Assembly: GCF_046630445.1 (NCBI RefSeq)
Contig: NC_092334.1
Coordinates: 189,602,501 to 189,666,500 of the forward strand
Direction: 5' to 3'
Origin: Rutidosis leptorrhynchoides
Taxonomy: Eukaryota; Streptophyta; Magnoliopsida; Asterales; Asteraceae
Length of the DNA stretch: 64,000 bases
Below the pieces are notes generated by a model. That model saw nothing but the letters and a program-made list of their open reading frames with translations. It was not told where the DNA came from and did no database searches. The translations under genes were made by a program, and so were the position numbers. This document shows, in pieces, positions 48,587-60,687 of the stretch; position 1 is the first letter of the stretch; each line of letters opens with the position of its first letter.

Positions 48587-49738
48587 ATGGCTTACACAAA
48601 GCAACGTATTTCAAGAGAGTTTATTTCTAAGGTTAGTTCCTATCAGTAATTATAATTAATAATTAATTTTGTATATTTGATAATCTAAATTTATTACTTT
48701 TTTTTTGTTCAGAAAAAATATGAATATTATTGTCGCGCAATTAGACTTTGAAATGGGTTTGGTTATGAGTTCGGACAATTTCCTTGTTATTGCATATTGT
48801 GTATGTGTGATATGTTTGCTGCATTATTCATAACACAACAATAAGACTTCATGTGTTTGAAACGATATTAAGGTGTATAAGCCTGTGTTTGCTGTACTAT
48901 GATCATAATTTGTATATGCATGTGCTTAGATGTGTATCTTTTCTATTGCATTTTGTGTATAGATGCAACAAAAAAAAAGTGTAAACAAACTGAAAAAGAA
49001 GTCAGTTGTTCAGTTGAAGATTGAATTTGACGAGTTTGGCCAAGCAATTAGAAAAAACCAAGCTATTTTTGCAAGCAACATAGGCGTTTTAACTAGGAGC
49101 ACTTGTGATTTTCTTGTAAAGGATTGGAAGCATGTGTCTCCTGATCAGAAACAAAGTTTATGGTTGAAAATAAAGGTATTAAAATATAAGATTTTGTTTA
49201 ATTACTTTTTATTTATATATGTTACAACATTCACCACTTACATTAGTTTAAGTTATACAGGAACTTCATAATATTGAAGACGATTTTGCACACAAAACAA
49301 CACTTCAAAAATGCAACACAGCGTTTACGAGATTCAAGCGCAAGTTTAGAACGTTTATGGATAAAGGCAAGCTTCCTTATGAGAAGTAAAAGAATACGAT
49401 TTCATAACTCCAAAAAAATTGGAAAAAAATATGTGAAATCGAAGATACGCCTGCTAGACGAGTAAGTGCTATTCATTTGATTTGTAACAGGTATGGAGGT
49501 ACATTGTGATATTGTAATGCTTTGAAAAAGGCATTTAATTGCATTTAAACTGTGTAGGCTCTAAGAGAAAAAGGCAGGCAAAACGCTTTGAAAAAAGAAA
49601 AAGAAAAGTATGCTCGAGTTGGTCATTCGGGATATCGTGGGAAAAAAGCACAATGGGATACAGAAGCAAATGATCCTCATAAACGTACACCATACCACAA
49701 TATCAAAGATCCTGCTGCGAGGTATTACGTTCTAAGCA
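48587..49738 (+). pseudogene. CACTA accessory gene (Transposase_24/TNPA-like), 5' exons
   Basis: ATG at 48587 in a good context (ACCATGG). Exons: 48587-48631 (MAYTKQRISREFISK), 48963-49175 (IEFDEFGQAIRKNQAIFASN, IGVLTRSTCDF), 49261-49461 (201 nt) and 49558 until the Copia at 49739. The GT-AG borders and phase 0 match the minus-strand copy at 10141-11542. Exon 3 has stops at 49387-49389 and 49402-49404 with nearby indels; the copy of this exon at 55855 keeps the better frame (FITPEKWKKICEIEDTPARR). Exon 4 reads GYRGKKAQWD and HKRTPYHNIKDPAARYYVL. Proteins of this type bind the subterminal repeats of their element and assist the transposase; that is family knowledge. Confidence 0.8.
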
Positions 49739-49743
49739 GGATT

Positions 49744-50618
49744 TGATGGAATTCAACATAACAACAAGTCTTTAATTTCAACATAATCACAAAGCCATTT
49801 TATGATAGTTAAAGGAAGCGGAAGCATGATTGTCAAGAAAACCAGTTTATATGTTTAACCATTTAAATTGAATTCCATGTTAATATCAAGTCTTGAAAAT
49901 ATGCTTACATATAAGAACAAGGAAGTAAGATATATACCTCCTCAAGTGTGTTTGAGGGCTGATTTGGAACAAGTAAGATGATGATGAAGATGATGAACAA
50001 TAGCCTCTAACTTGAAGCCTCAAGAGTGTTATACCCACAAGCCCTTTTTGCACCAACACCACCTTTGTTTGAGTTAGGATTTAAGACACTTAATCACCTA
50101 GATTAACAAGCAAAACTCTCTTCTTTTTCTTTGAAAAGTCATGGCCAGCAGCACTCCAAAAGACAAGAGAGAGTTTGCAAAGAACTTGGTGTAATACTTG
50201 AGTCAAATCTTTAGTTAAAGAGTTAAACATGTTCCTTAGAAAGTGTGCTATTAAAAGTAACAAAACTAGCATGTGTTGGTCTTCCTTGGTCTCCTCAAAA
50301 ACCGCCACCACCATGCCATTTTTATAACAATTGGTTAATTTTATAAAACTTCTTATAAATCTCTTGTTTTGTTAAGTTACTTGTACATTTTATAAATCAT
50401 TTCCAAAATATAACACAATGTAATTATTTAAACCTATAAATAATTAATTCCTTAAGATATAAATTATCCAAATAACTTAACTCAAGTGATAATATTTTAG
50501 GAACCCGATTTTCTAAAATCTAAGTGTCGCGTATTTATTTAACGATCCAATCGTCAAGATTAAATACATATAAGGTGTCGGTAAGCTTGTTATTGGGTAT
50601 GACCCGACTTGAATCATA
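49744..50618 (-). repeat. Copia 3' LTR (minus orientation)
   Basis: 875 bp that match 56198-57072 closely. A purine tract on the minus strand (GTGGGGAAAGG, 50637-50647) lies just before it. The 53 terminal bases of the 5' LTR are missing here, replaced by a short repeat of an internal LTR segment (ACCGACACCTTATA). The ORF at 50090-50314 occurs in both LTRs and is not a gene. Confidence 0.75.
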
Positions 50619-50859
50619 CGTATAAGGTGTCGGTAACCTTTCCCCACATTCATACCATGAATGTATACCAATCCAAGTTCATAATAGTCTAAACCTCACA
50701 CTTATTCCCACAAATGCGATCGACTACGGAATTTAGAATAATTTCTTATTCATGGATAAAATATGAAAAATAGGAACATGACTCAAGATTAATAAATAAA
50801 CACCATAATTACATTAATGAGTTTGAACCACTTCGTTCTGTTACAATACATAAAACAGA

Positions 50860-53800
50860 TCACAACCAATCACTAGAATATCGAAGCCCTAATGCACTAA
50901 CATGCCCTTGATGTTTTGCACCATGTAAGAGCTTCGTGAGTGGATCCGCTATATTAAGATCTGTGTGAACTTTGTGAATACATATCTTTCCCTTTTCAAC
51001 TTCATCCCTTATGTAGTTGAATCTCCGCTCAATGTGACGGGTCTTTTGGTGAGCAAGAGGTTCCTTGATTTGAGCAATTGCACCCTCGTTGTCACAAAAG
51101 ATCTCAAGAGGGTCCTGAATGGAAGGGACCACTCCTAAGTCATCGATGAATTTCTTCATCCATGCAGCTTCCTGTACTGCCAATGAGGCGGTAATGTACT
51201 CTGACTCTGTAGTGGATGATGCAACAACATCCTGTTTTGAACTCTTCCAAGAGACCGCACCTCCATTTAACTTGAAGACATAACCGGACTGTGATCGAGA
51301 ATCATCTCGATCAGTTTGGAAACTCGCATCCACGTAACGTTTTACAGCGAGTTCCTCCTCACCAGACCCATATATTAGAAACATATCCTTAGTCCTCCTA
51401 AGGTACTTCAATATACTTTTAACCGCAATCCAATGACTGTTTCCTGGGTTATTCTGGTATCTACTTGTCAAGCTAAGAGTGCATGACACATCCGATCTAG
51501 TACATATCATTGCATACATGATTGACCCAATAGCAGATACGTACGGGACTTTCTTCATTCTCTCTTGTTCATCTTTCGTGGTAGGGCACTAAGATGAACT
51601 GAGAAGCGTTCCTCTTTGAATAGGTACCAAACCTTTCTTAGAGTTCTCCATCTTGAACCTTTTCAAGATCTTTTCAATGTATGCACTTTGATTCAAACCT
51701 ATCAGTTTCTTGGATCTATCCCTGTAGATCCCAATCCCCAAAATGTATTGTGCTTCTCCAAGATCCTTAATGGAGAAGCATTTACTTAGCCAAGTTTTAA
51801 CACCTTGCATTGCCGGAATATTATTTTCAAATAACAATATATCATCCACATATAGTATAAGGAACATGATAGTGCTCCCACTAGCTTTCTTGTATACACA
51901 AGCTTCATCACCATTTTTAATGAAGCCAAATTTCTTGGCCTTCTCATTAAAATGATGATTTCACATTCTAGATGCTTGTTTCAATCCGTAGATTGACTTC
52001 TTTAACTTGCATACCTTTTTAGGATATTTCGGATCAACAAAACCTTCAGGCTGAACCATATAGACATCTTCCTCAAGATATCCATTTAGGAAAGCGATCT
52101 TGACATCCATTTGCCATATTTCATAATCATAATGAGCAGCAATGGCAAGTAATATCCTGATAAACTTTAGCATTGCCACAGGCGAAAAAGTTTCATCATA
52201 GTCAACCCCTTGAGTTTGAGTGAAACCTTTTGCTACAAGTCTAGCTTTATATGTATCCAAGTTTCCATGTATGTTGGTTTTCATCTTGAAAAGCCATTTA
52301 CAATCAACTAGCCTAGAGCCAGTAGGTTGTGCAACAAGTTCCCAAACTTAGTTGTCATACATGGATTGCATCTCAGCGTTCATGGCTTCCTGCCATTTAT
52401 CTTTATCAATCCTTGATAAAGCATCTTGGTAGTTTGTTGGTTCATCTAAATCAACCACATAGCAACCATCCATGAGAAACCCATATCTCTCAGGAGGATT
52501 ACTAATCCTACCAGATCTGCGAACGTCTTGTATACTTTGATCATCCATTTGATCATTCTCAACATTTTCATGTTGAGTGCTAGTGTCAACAAATTGTGTA
52601 TCATCTACTTGATCTTGAACCTCTTCAAGATCTATCTTCCTTTCACTATTACTTTCCATTAGGAACTTAGTTTCAAGGAATTCAGCCTTCCGAGCAATAA
52701 ATACATTCTGCTCGGAAGGATCATAGAAATAGTATCCCATATCATCCTTGGGAAATCCTATGAAGATACACTTCGTGGATCTAGCATTCAACTTATTAGG
52801 GATGTAACGCTTAGGGTAAGCTTCACATCCCCATACCTTTAAGTATGATAGAGATGGAGGTTTTCCAAACCATATCTCATGAGGTGTTTGTTCCACTTTC
52901 TTGGTTGGGCCATATTTAAAATACGAGCCGCGAAGCATAGATAATAACCCCAAAATGATAGAGGTAACGAGCTTCTAGCCATCATAGATCGAACCATATC
53001 CATTAGGGTTCGGTTCCTCCTTTCGGAAACTCCATTAAGTTGGGATGTTCCAGGAGGAGTGAGTTGCGAGATAATCCCACAACCTTGAAGATGATCTTGG
53101 AAAGCATCGCTTAGGTATTCACCTCCTCTATCGGTATGAAGTACCTTGATTGTTTTGTTGAGTTGATTTTGTACTTCGTTTGATATTCTTTGAATGCTTC
53201 AAAAGTTTTGTCCTTATGTCTCAATAAGTAGACATATCCGAAACGACTGAAGTCATCAATGAAAGTGACGAAGTATCTTTCACCTTTCCTGGTCATGGGC
53301 TTAAAAGGTCCACATACATCCGAATGTATTAATCCCAATAAGTCTTTAGCCCTTTCATAGGTCCCTTTGAAAGGTGCTTTAGTCATTTTGCCTTGTAAAC
53401 AAGATTTACATACATCAAACGAGCCTAGTTCATTTGATTTCAAAAGTCCATTCTTTTGAAGTGTATGCATCCGATTCTTGTTTATGTAACCAAGGCGACA
53501 ATGCTATAAGTAGGAATCACTCAAATCCCTTTTGAGTTTCTTGGTGTTTGCATGGAACATTGAGCTATTGTATGATGTGTCGTCATGAACCAATTCATAA
53601 ATACCATTCAAAGGTGAAGCCTTAAAATAGAACACATCCTCTAAATAAACATGGATATCATTATTAATGAAATTAATATTAAAACCATATTGTTTCAAAA
53701 GGGATACAGAAATAATGTTTCAAGATAAATCGGGTGCATACAAAACATTTTTCAAAATAAGCTCCAAACCACTTGGAAGCTTCAAAATAAAGTCTCCTTG

Positions 53801-54892
53801 AGCTTTCACTTGCACCCTTGCTCCATTTCCCATGAAGAAACTTGTTGTTCCCACATCTTGATTACTTCTTTTGAACCCCTGCAAAGAATTGCAAATATGA
53901 GTTCCACATCCTGTGTCTAATACCCATGTATTAGAAGAAGTAATACTAAGCTCAATGTATACCATATATACATTACCTGAGGTTTTCCTTGCATCCCTCT
54001 TTTCTTTCAACTCCTTTAGGTAGACCAGGCAGTTGCATTTCCAGTGACCCATTTCACCGAAACCAAAGCACGGATCTTCCTTGAAGTTTACTTTACCAGC
54101 AACCTTTTGCTTCTTGTTATTGTTGGTTGGGGTAACCATCTTCCCCTTTCCCTTGCCCTTGCCTTGGTAGGCGGGTCCTTTCCTCTTAGCCACCTTTGGC
54201 TTAGAAGTGTTATTATTTTTGGACCCGCCTTCATTGATCATAAGCACGGGTGAAGCCCTTTTACCCATGCTTGCTTCGGCCGTCTTAAGTATGGCATGTA
54301 ATTCGCCAATGCTCTTATCCCAACCATTCATATTGTAATTCATTACAAATGTGTCAAACCTTTTTGACAAATAATTAAGGATAAGGTCTATGGCTAATTC
54401 ATTAGGCACGTTGCAATTTAAACGGTTCGCTCGATCAATTTGGCTTTTCATCTTAAGGACATAAGATGAAACGGATTGGGAGTCATTCATACGACATGCA
54501 TGAAGCGCTCGAACTGTTTCGAAGCGCTCGACATGAGCTTGTTGAAGGAACATCTCCTTCAATTATGTGATCATGTCATATGCACTATGATGCTCGAAGT
54601 CCTTTTGGAGTTCGGGTATCATAGTCCCAAGCATAAGGCAAGAGACTTGCACCGAATCGGTGCAATACTTATCCCAATAAGCCATGCCTTCCGTATCATC
54701 CTCGTCCGATTGATCGAGAATGGGGTCTTCCAACACATACGCCCTATCCTCTAGTTTAAGGACAATTCTTAGATTGCGAAACCAATCCATGAAGTTCGTA
54801 TGGTTGAGTTTTTCCTTTTCGAGGATAGACCTCAACGATAGGTTGTTAAAGTTGATTGGTGCGTTTGGAATGTTGTTGTTATTGGCGGCCAT
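50860..54892 (-). pseudogene. Copia gag-pol, broken by stops and frameshifts
   Basis: Minus strand, N to C. Gag from ATG 54892 (MAANNNNIPNAPINFNNLSL), with TAA at 54563-54565 between MIT and LKEMF. The zinc knuckle is degraded (CFGFGEMGHWKCNC, second Cys lost). Protease WVLDTGCGTHICN near 53935. Pre-integrase segment 53698-53504. Integrase core 53470-53111 (LIHSDVCGPFKPM, FIDDFSRFGYVYLL) and 52953-52348 (PHEIWFGKPPSLSYLKVWGC). RT 52284-51961 ([20 protein letters not shown]) and 51867-51589 (LYVDDILLFENN). RNase H 51558-50860 (KYLRRTKDM, ADPLTK). Several frames are used and at least five breaks lie between them. The order PR-INT-RT-RH defines Copia. It would encode the replication proteins of the element; this copy is dead. 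Confidence 0.9.
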
Positions 54893-55854
54893 CTACAAAA
54901 TTTAACAAAGTTGTTTAAGTATTAATTTTAATTTAACAATCAATACCCTTTAAATCCAATTGATATTTATTAAATTTTAGAATCCAACGGTAAACCAAAT
55001 TTTAGTTAGGTGACCTTTATCCCGTCATTTGATTTAGCTAGGTAGTCATTATATGACAATTGCAATCCTTTTGCAACTTCTAAGTTATGGAATCATGCAA
55101 TCCTTTTGCATGGCATATTTATTCCATCAACACCTATTTGTTCCTCATGCTTCGGTGACCCTAAGTTCATGATTCCCAAATCAAGTCATCCTACTTGTGT
55201 AAACGTGTAAATTTAACATACAAGTGGTTAGGTGACCATTATCCCACAAGTGTGCGAAATTCACCTTAATCATATTAGTTTGCTCATAACAGTTAGGTGA
55301 CCTTTATCCCATTATGAGTTCCCTAATTATTTTTAAGTGTCACACAAAAGGATGACGTTTAACTTGTTTGCCTTGTTTAATAAGGGATTTTAAGTTTCCA
55401 TTATTTCTAGTTTAAGAAAACTTTTACACCATACACCAACATGCATTTAGTGTATGGTTTATTTGAAAATCCATTTTTCATGTTATGTAATAAAGTCAAT
55501 TTCATTACCTTGATATAAACCATTTTATATATGTGATCCATTTCATGTTCTTAATAACCGTTTATCAATTTCCTTTTGCCACTTTTAATTTAACCAATTA
55601 AATTATCGTTTTACTTGTTATTAACTTGTGATTTACTTGTAGCAACCAAACATACAAACATAATAAACAACCATGCATGCAAAACAAATATGTTCACAAT
55701 CAAGCCAATTTGGTAGACATTTGTTTAGCCGAAAACAAATGCCACCGGTTAAGGGGTTATAACACAAAGTAGGAAATTTTAAATCTCCCACTTAATCTTG
55801 CATCCAAATGCTTCTTCTTGTGTTCTTTCAAGTCTTCATCTTGTATCTTCATCT
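54893..55854 (-). other. Copia 5' leader
   Basis: About 960 bp without genes. Three copies of a direct repeat TTAGGTGACC(T/A)TTATCCC (plus strand) occur at about 55006, 55229 and 55293, each spaced by unrelated AT-rich sequence. No initiator-tRNA primer site is visible at its outer end, where the duplicated transposase exon begins. Confidence 0.6.
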
Positions 55855-56197
55855 TTTCATAACTCCAGAAAAATGGAAAAAAATTTGTGAAATCGAAGAT
55901 ACGCCTGCTAGACGAGTAAGTGCTATTCATTTGATTTGTAACAGGTATGGAGGTACATTGTGATATTGTAACGCTTTGAAAAAGGCATTTAATCGCATTT
56001 ACACTGTGTAGGCTCTAAGAGAAAAAGGCAGGCAAAACGCTTTGAAAAAAGAAAAAGAAAAGTATGCTCGAGTTGGTCATTCAGGTTATCGTGGGAAAAA
56101 AGCACAATGGGATACAGAAGCAAATGATCCTCATAAACGTACACCATACCACAATATCAAAGATCCTGCTGTAAGGTATTACGTTCTAGGCAGGATT
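55855..56197 (+). pseudogene. Duplicated CACTA accessory-gene exon segment inside the Copia
   Basis: Matches 49398-49743 with a few percent differences, including part of exon 3 (FITPEKWKKICEIEDTPARR), the intron and exon 4 up to YYVLGR, and runs straight into the Copia LTR as in the original. It lies between the Copia leader and the 5' LTR, where a primer-binding site should be. The breakpoint is at a short shared sequence (TTTCAT). Here the exon 3 frame is more intact than in the original. Confidence 0.8.
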
Positions 56198-57125
56198 TGA
56201 TGGAATTCAACATAACAACAAGTTTTTAATTTCAACATAATCACAAAGCCATTTTATGATAGTTAAAGGAAGCGAAAGCATGATTGTCAAGAAAACAAGT
56301 TTATATGTTTAACCATTTAAATTGAATTTCATGTTAATATCAAGTCTTGAAAATATGCTTACATATAAGAACAAGGAAGTAAGATATATACCTCCTCAAG
56401 TGTGTTTGAGGGCTGATTTGGAACAAGTAAGATGATGATGAAGATGATGAACAATAGCCTCTAACTTGAAGCCTCAAGAGTGTTATACCCACAAGCCCTT
56501 TTTGCACCAACACCACCTTTGTTTGAGTTAGGATTTAAGACACTTAATCACCTAGATTAACAAGCAAAACTCTCTTCTTTTTCTTTGAAAAGTCACGGCC
56601 AGCAGCACTCCAAAAGATAAGAGAGAGTTTGCAAAGAACTTGGTGTAATACTTGAGTCAAATCTTTGGTTAAAGAGTTAAACATGTTCCTTAGGAAGTGT
56701 GCTATTAAAAGTAACAAAACTAGCATGTGTTGGTCTTCCATGGTCTCCTCAAAAACCGCCACCACCATGCCATTTTTATAACAATTGGTTAATTTTATAA
56801 AACTTCTTATAAATCTCTTGTTTTGTTAAGTTACTTGTACATTTTATAAATCATTTACAAAATATAACACAATGTAATTATTTAAACCTATAAATAATTA
56901 ATTCCTTAAGATATAAATTATCCAAATAACTTGACTCAGGTGATAATATTTTAGGAACCTGATTTTCTAAAATCTAAGTGTCGCGTATTTATTTAACGAT
57001 CCAATCGTCAAGATTAAATACATATAAGGTGTCGGTAAGCTTGTTATTGGGTATGACCCGACTTGGATCATAACATATTAGCCACATTAATTTAATATGT
57101 CTCTTGGGCATACGAAATACCTTCA
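56198..57125 (-). repeat. Copia 5' LTR (minus orientation)
   Basis: 928 bp, plus-strand start TGATGGAATTC and end ATACCTTCA. It is homologous to 49744-50618 except for its last 53 bp. Confidence 0.75.
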
Positions 57126-58655
57126 GGATGAAGCCGAATGACGCAGGGAAGACGGCAGTATGCCCAGAAATAATTGCGCCGCTTATAGAGAAAATTGTAA
57201 TATATTTATATTTGAATTTTTATACTAACCAACTCATAATTTTTCTATAATTGATTACTTGTTTTGTTTTTTTCAGGTTAGGACAGATAAAGAAGGAGGG
57301 GATGCCTTGTTAACTCATGTGGGGAAGGAACACGGTGGTCAAAAACGGGGTTTAAGTAGCACAATAGGCTACAGCAAAATCAGAAAGAAACAGAAAGTAG
57401 ACGATAAAGGAACGAGGGTAACTGATTTAACTGATGTTATTTTCTTACAATATTTAAATGCTTACTTACTACATTTTGTATTTCATGTTTGCTAATGAGA
57501 AGTCTCAGGAAAACCAAAAGCATGATGATGAAGAGGATGTTGTTGATGAAGATAATGATGATGATGAAGAGAATGATGATGATGATGAAGATGTAGATGA
57601 TGAAGAGAATGATGATGATGAAGAGGATGTTGATGAGAAGTCTGATGATGAAGATGAAGGTGATAATGAAGTGGAAGGTGCTAATGAGAAGTTTCAGGAA
57701 AAGGAAAAGCGTGATGATGAAGAGGATGTTGATGATGAAGAGAATGATGATGATGATGAAGAAGATGTTGATGATGAAGAGAATGATGAAGATGAAAAGG
57801 ATGTTGATGAGAAGGCTGATGATGAAGATGAAGATGATAATGAAGTGGAAGGTGCTGATGAATGGGAAGTTGATTATTTAGTGGAAGGTGCTGATGAAGG
57901 AGAAGGTGATAATGAAAAGGATGTTGATGATGAAGAGGATGTTGATGATGTAAAGGATGTTAATGAGGAGGATGATGATGAAGATGTGGTGAGAAAACGT
58001 GAACTGATGGTTCAACATCAGAAATTCACCAAAAAGAGAGTGAAACAATCGAAACACATAAAGGTAACTGATTTAACTAAATATTGTTTTTTTTCTAGAA
58101 TTTTAAATTACTTACTACATTTAGTTTTTCATGTTTGTTAATGAACAGGATGTTGAAAAAGAAAAGCCTGATGAAAATGTAAATGTTCATGATGACATCA
58201 ATGAAAAAGAAGATGCAGTGATTGAAGAAGTGAATGAACCAGAAATAGATGCAGAGTTTGTTCCATATGATGATGTCCAAATGGTGATGAACAAAGACGA
58301 AGAAGTAAATGTCGATAAAGAAGAAGATTATGTGGTTCGAGAAATAAAATATGGAGTGTTTAAAAAAGTTAATGAAGAGGAAAAAGATGCATAGTTTTCT
58401 GACGATGTTGATGAAGAAATGTTGATGAAAGACGACAAAAAAGAACACCTTGATGAAGATGTTAATGAAGAAGTTAATACAGAGCAATATCCAATGATTA
58501 AACATATTGATGCAGAGCTAACAAATTTCAGAATGAAACCCAGTCCTCCACCAAGAAGAAGGAAGTCTGAAAGAATCCTATTACAGAAGCTTTCAAAAAC
58601 TGTTTTCATCAAAGATGGCAAAGGTATGAGTGAGAACAATCCAATCCAATTGTAA
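57126..58655 (+). pseudogene. CACTA accessory gene, 3' exons
   Basis: End of exon 4 (57126-57196, KPNDAGKTAVCPEIIAPLIE), exon 5 57277-57417 (RTDKEGGDALLTHVGKEHGG), intron 57418-57508, acidic exon 57509-58063, intron 58064-58148, last exon 58149-58655 ending ENNPIQL. The acidic exon is about 185 residues of Asp/Glu with EEDVDDEEND-type repeats, ending in a basic patch (TKKRVKQSKHIK). The last exon has one in-frame TAG at 58392-58394, then continues in the same frame (KPSPPPRRRKSERILLQKLS). The two introns are near-copies of each other. Such acidic or basic tails are common in accessory transposon proteins; I cannot assign a specific role. Confidence 0.7.
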
Positions 58656-60065
58656 TTTGTGATGAATATTATTGATGCTACTATAACTATGTTTGTTAAT
58701 GTATATTTGTGATGCTACTTTTTATTGAAGTTAATGAATATTTGTGATGCTCCTTTTGTATGAAGTTTTGTTATGGTAATATAACTGTCTTTGTTTATGG
58801 TAATTTTCCAATGCAACTGTACTTAGGGTTATTATTAGGGTAATGATTGTACTTTGGGTAATGATTGCCACTGAAGGTGGTTATAAGGTCAACATTTCTT
58901 ATCATATTGGTTATTGGGTCTGATTTGACATGTATACTATCTCATGGGTTTTTTTCAAAATTGGAGTGGGCGTTGAGTTGTTATTACTTCACCAAACATA
59001 GTTTAGTTTCTGAATTAGGCATATATAATAGACTATGTTTATATGTTTGGTTTTCTTTTGGTTGCCATAGTGTGCAGCAGGTAAATAATCAGGTTATCCA
59101 GGTTTTGTTATCCAGGTTTTGAGTTGTTATTACTTCACCAAACATAGCGTTGAGTTATTATCCAGGTATTATTTAAGCTGACCCGGTTAGTTCTACTACT
59201 ACTATCAGGTTGTGTTTGCCTATTGTTACTATATAGTATAACTTTCTTTCATTGCATAATAAGGGTTTATATGTTATAGGTTATATATAGTGTGTTTATA
59301 TGATGTTAATAAAGTTTATATGTTGTTAATATGGTGTTGTATGATGTTTAGAATCGTGTTATGTAATCGCGTCAATCATGGTGTGTTAAAACAGTGAGAT
59401 GGTTGTGTGTCGTTTGTATGTCCAGTTCTGCTCCATGTCTGCACTACATGTCTACAATCATGTTGGGTAATCGTGTGAATCATGGTCTGCTCTAAGTCTG
59501 CACTACATGTCTACAATCGTGTTGGGTAATCGTGTGAATCATGGTATGTTATATAGTCAAATTTTTGTGCTATATATCGAATCAAACATGTGTTATAAAC
59601 CTGATTTATAAACCTGATTTAAACATGTGTGAATCATGTGATATTATTAACATTCATGTAAACCAAATTTATACAAACTTTCATAACAAACGACGCAAGA
59701 TATAAAGAAAAAGAAAGATTGAATTACCTCTGATGATTATGAAGTCTCCATTGTTAACTTTGAATCAGACCACTTTACGTACGAACCAACTATTATAATC
59801 CTGCACTATATACTTTAACTACGAAGCTAAACAAGCAAACAAGAACAAGCCGAAACAAAAAAACTAAAAAACGTGTGTATTTATATTTATATTTCTGAAC
59901 AGATTTTTTTATATTTTATATTATTTATAAGTTTAATAATAATCTTATTTAAGGTATATAACATTTTATATTATTATAATTATATTATATATACTTATCA
60001 AAATCCATTCCTAATTATCAAATTATTTCCTAACTCTTCTGTAACTAACTAAGTTCCTTTTAATT
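58656..60065 (+). other. CACTA 3' noncoding region
   Basis: About 1.4 kb without a gene. It has short direct repeats (TTTGTGATGCT at 58707 and 58740), a 60 bp tandem pair at 59437-59546 and T-rich stretches. The ORF 58865-59122 lacks any family signature. Confidence 0.5.
59437..59546. repeat. Tandem direct repeat, about 60 bp period, two copies
   Basis: GTCTGCACTACATGTCTACA followed by ATCRTGTTGGGTAATCGTGT and GAATCATGGT is repeated twice with one or two changes; a partial third copy (ATCGCGTCAATCATGG) precedes it near 59367. Confidence 0.85.
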
Positions 60066-60655
60066 AGACGTGTTTGTTTAATAACCCGTTAAATATGGAA
60101 CCGTAAATAACCGTTACATATAAATCAAATTTTATATAGGACTGTTTGTTTAATTAGACGTGTTCGGTAATTTCAGTAGACTAATATTAATAGAACTGTA
60201 AGGCTTAGGTTGATTAAATGGAGATCGTTAACTTATATATCCCGTTAACTTATTTAGATGTGTTCCAGTTAAAAGGCGTTTGTTACAAACTAATTAGACG
60301 TGTGTTTTGAAACTTATTAGACGTGATAGGCATTTAGACGTGTTCTCGGCAAATCTAATAAGACGTGTTGCCAATTAGACGTGTTGTTGTTTCATTCAGA
60401 CGTGTTCCTGGTAAACATAATTAGACGTGTTGTTAATTGGACGTGTTCTTTGGAATATTTGTTAGACGTGTTGTCAATTAGAGGTGTTCCCGGTAAAAGT
60501 AAATAGACGTGGTTACCAAATAAAGGTGTTAAACTTACTTAGACGTGTTGCAGATTTCTAATTAGACGTGTTCCGTGTTTTTTTTGGTAGAAACCTTAAT
60601 TAGACGTGTTCCGTGTGATAAATTAGACGTGTTATATAGTGAACACGTCTAAATG
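60066..60655 (+). repeat. CACTA subterminal repeat array (TTAGACGTGTT)
   Basis: About 18-19 direct copies of ATTAGACGTGTT and one-base variants at irregular spacing of 15-90 bp over the last 600 bp, plus one inverted copy (AACACGTCTAA at about 60645). Subterminal arrays of 10-20 bp motifs are the known binding sites of the TNPA-type protein in CACTA elements; that role is inferred here. Confidence 0.85.
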
Positions 60656-60668
60656 AAGGGCTCTAAAT

Positions 60669-60687
60669 GAGCCGGAATGTAGTAGTG
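60669..60687 (-). repeat. Right terminus of the CACTA element
   Basis: On the minus strand CACTACTACATTCCGGCTC, the CACTA-type terminal sequence, immediately outside the subterminal array. The next three bases TAA (60688-60690) would be the target copy. The matching left end was not found in the window. Confidence 0.75.

Larger units (their letters stand above)
49744..57125 (-). mobile_element. Copia (Ty1) LTR retrotransposon, rearranged
   Basis: Terminal repeats 49744-50618 and 56198-57072 (plus 53 bp to 57125 found only in the right one) enclose a decayed gag-pol on the minus strand. Target copies GGATT (49739-49743) and GGATG (57126-57130) agree in four of five bases. Excision leaves a CACTA exon of 181+71=252 nt, the same as in the sister copy. 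Oddly, a 343 bp copy of the neighbouring CACTA exon sits inside, next to the 5' LTR (55855-56197), and no primer-binding site is found there. Confidence 0.8.

Noticed and set aside
50090-50314. 74-codon ORF repeated at 56544-56768
   Set aside because: Lies in both Copia LTRs on the strand of the LTR repeat; no recognisable domain.
57597-57881. Met/Lys-rich ORF in the acidic exon
   Set aside because: Frame-shifted shadow of the GATGAT repeats encoding the Asp/Glu-rich exon.
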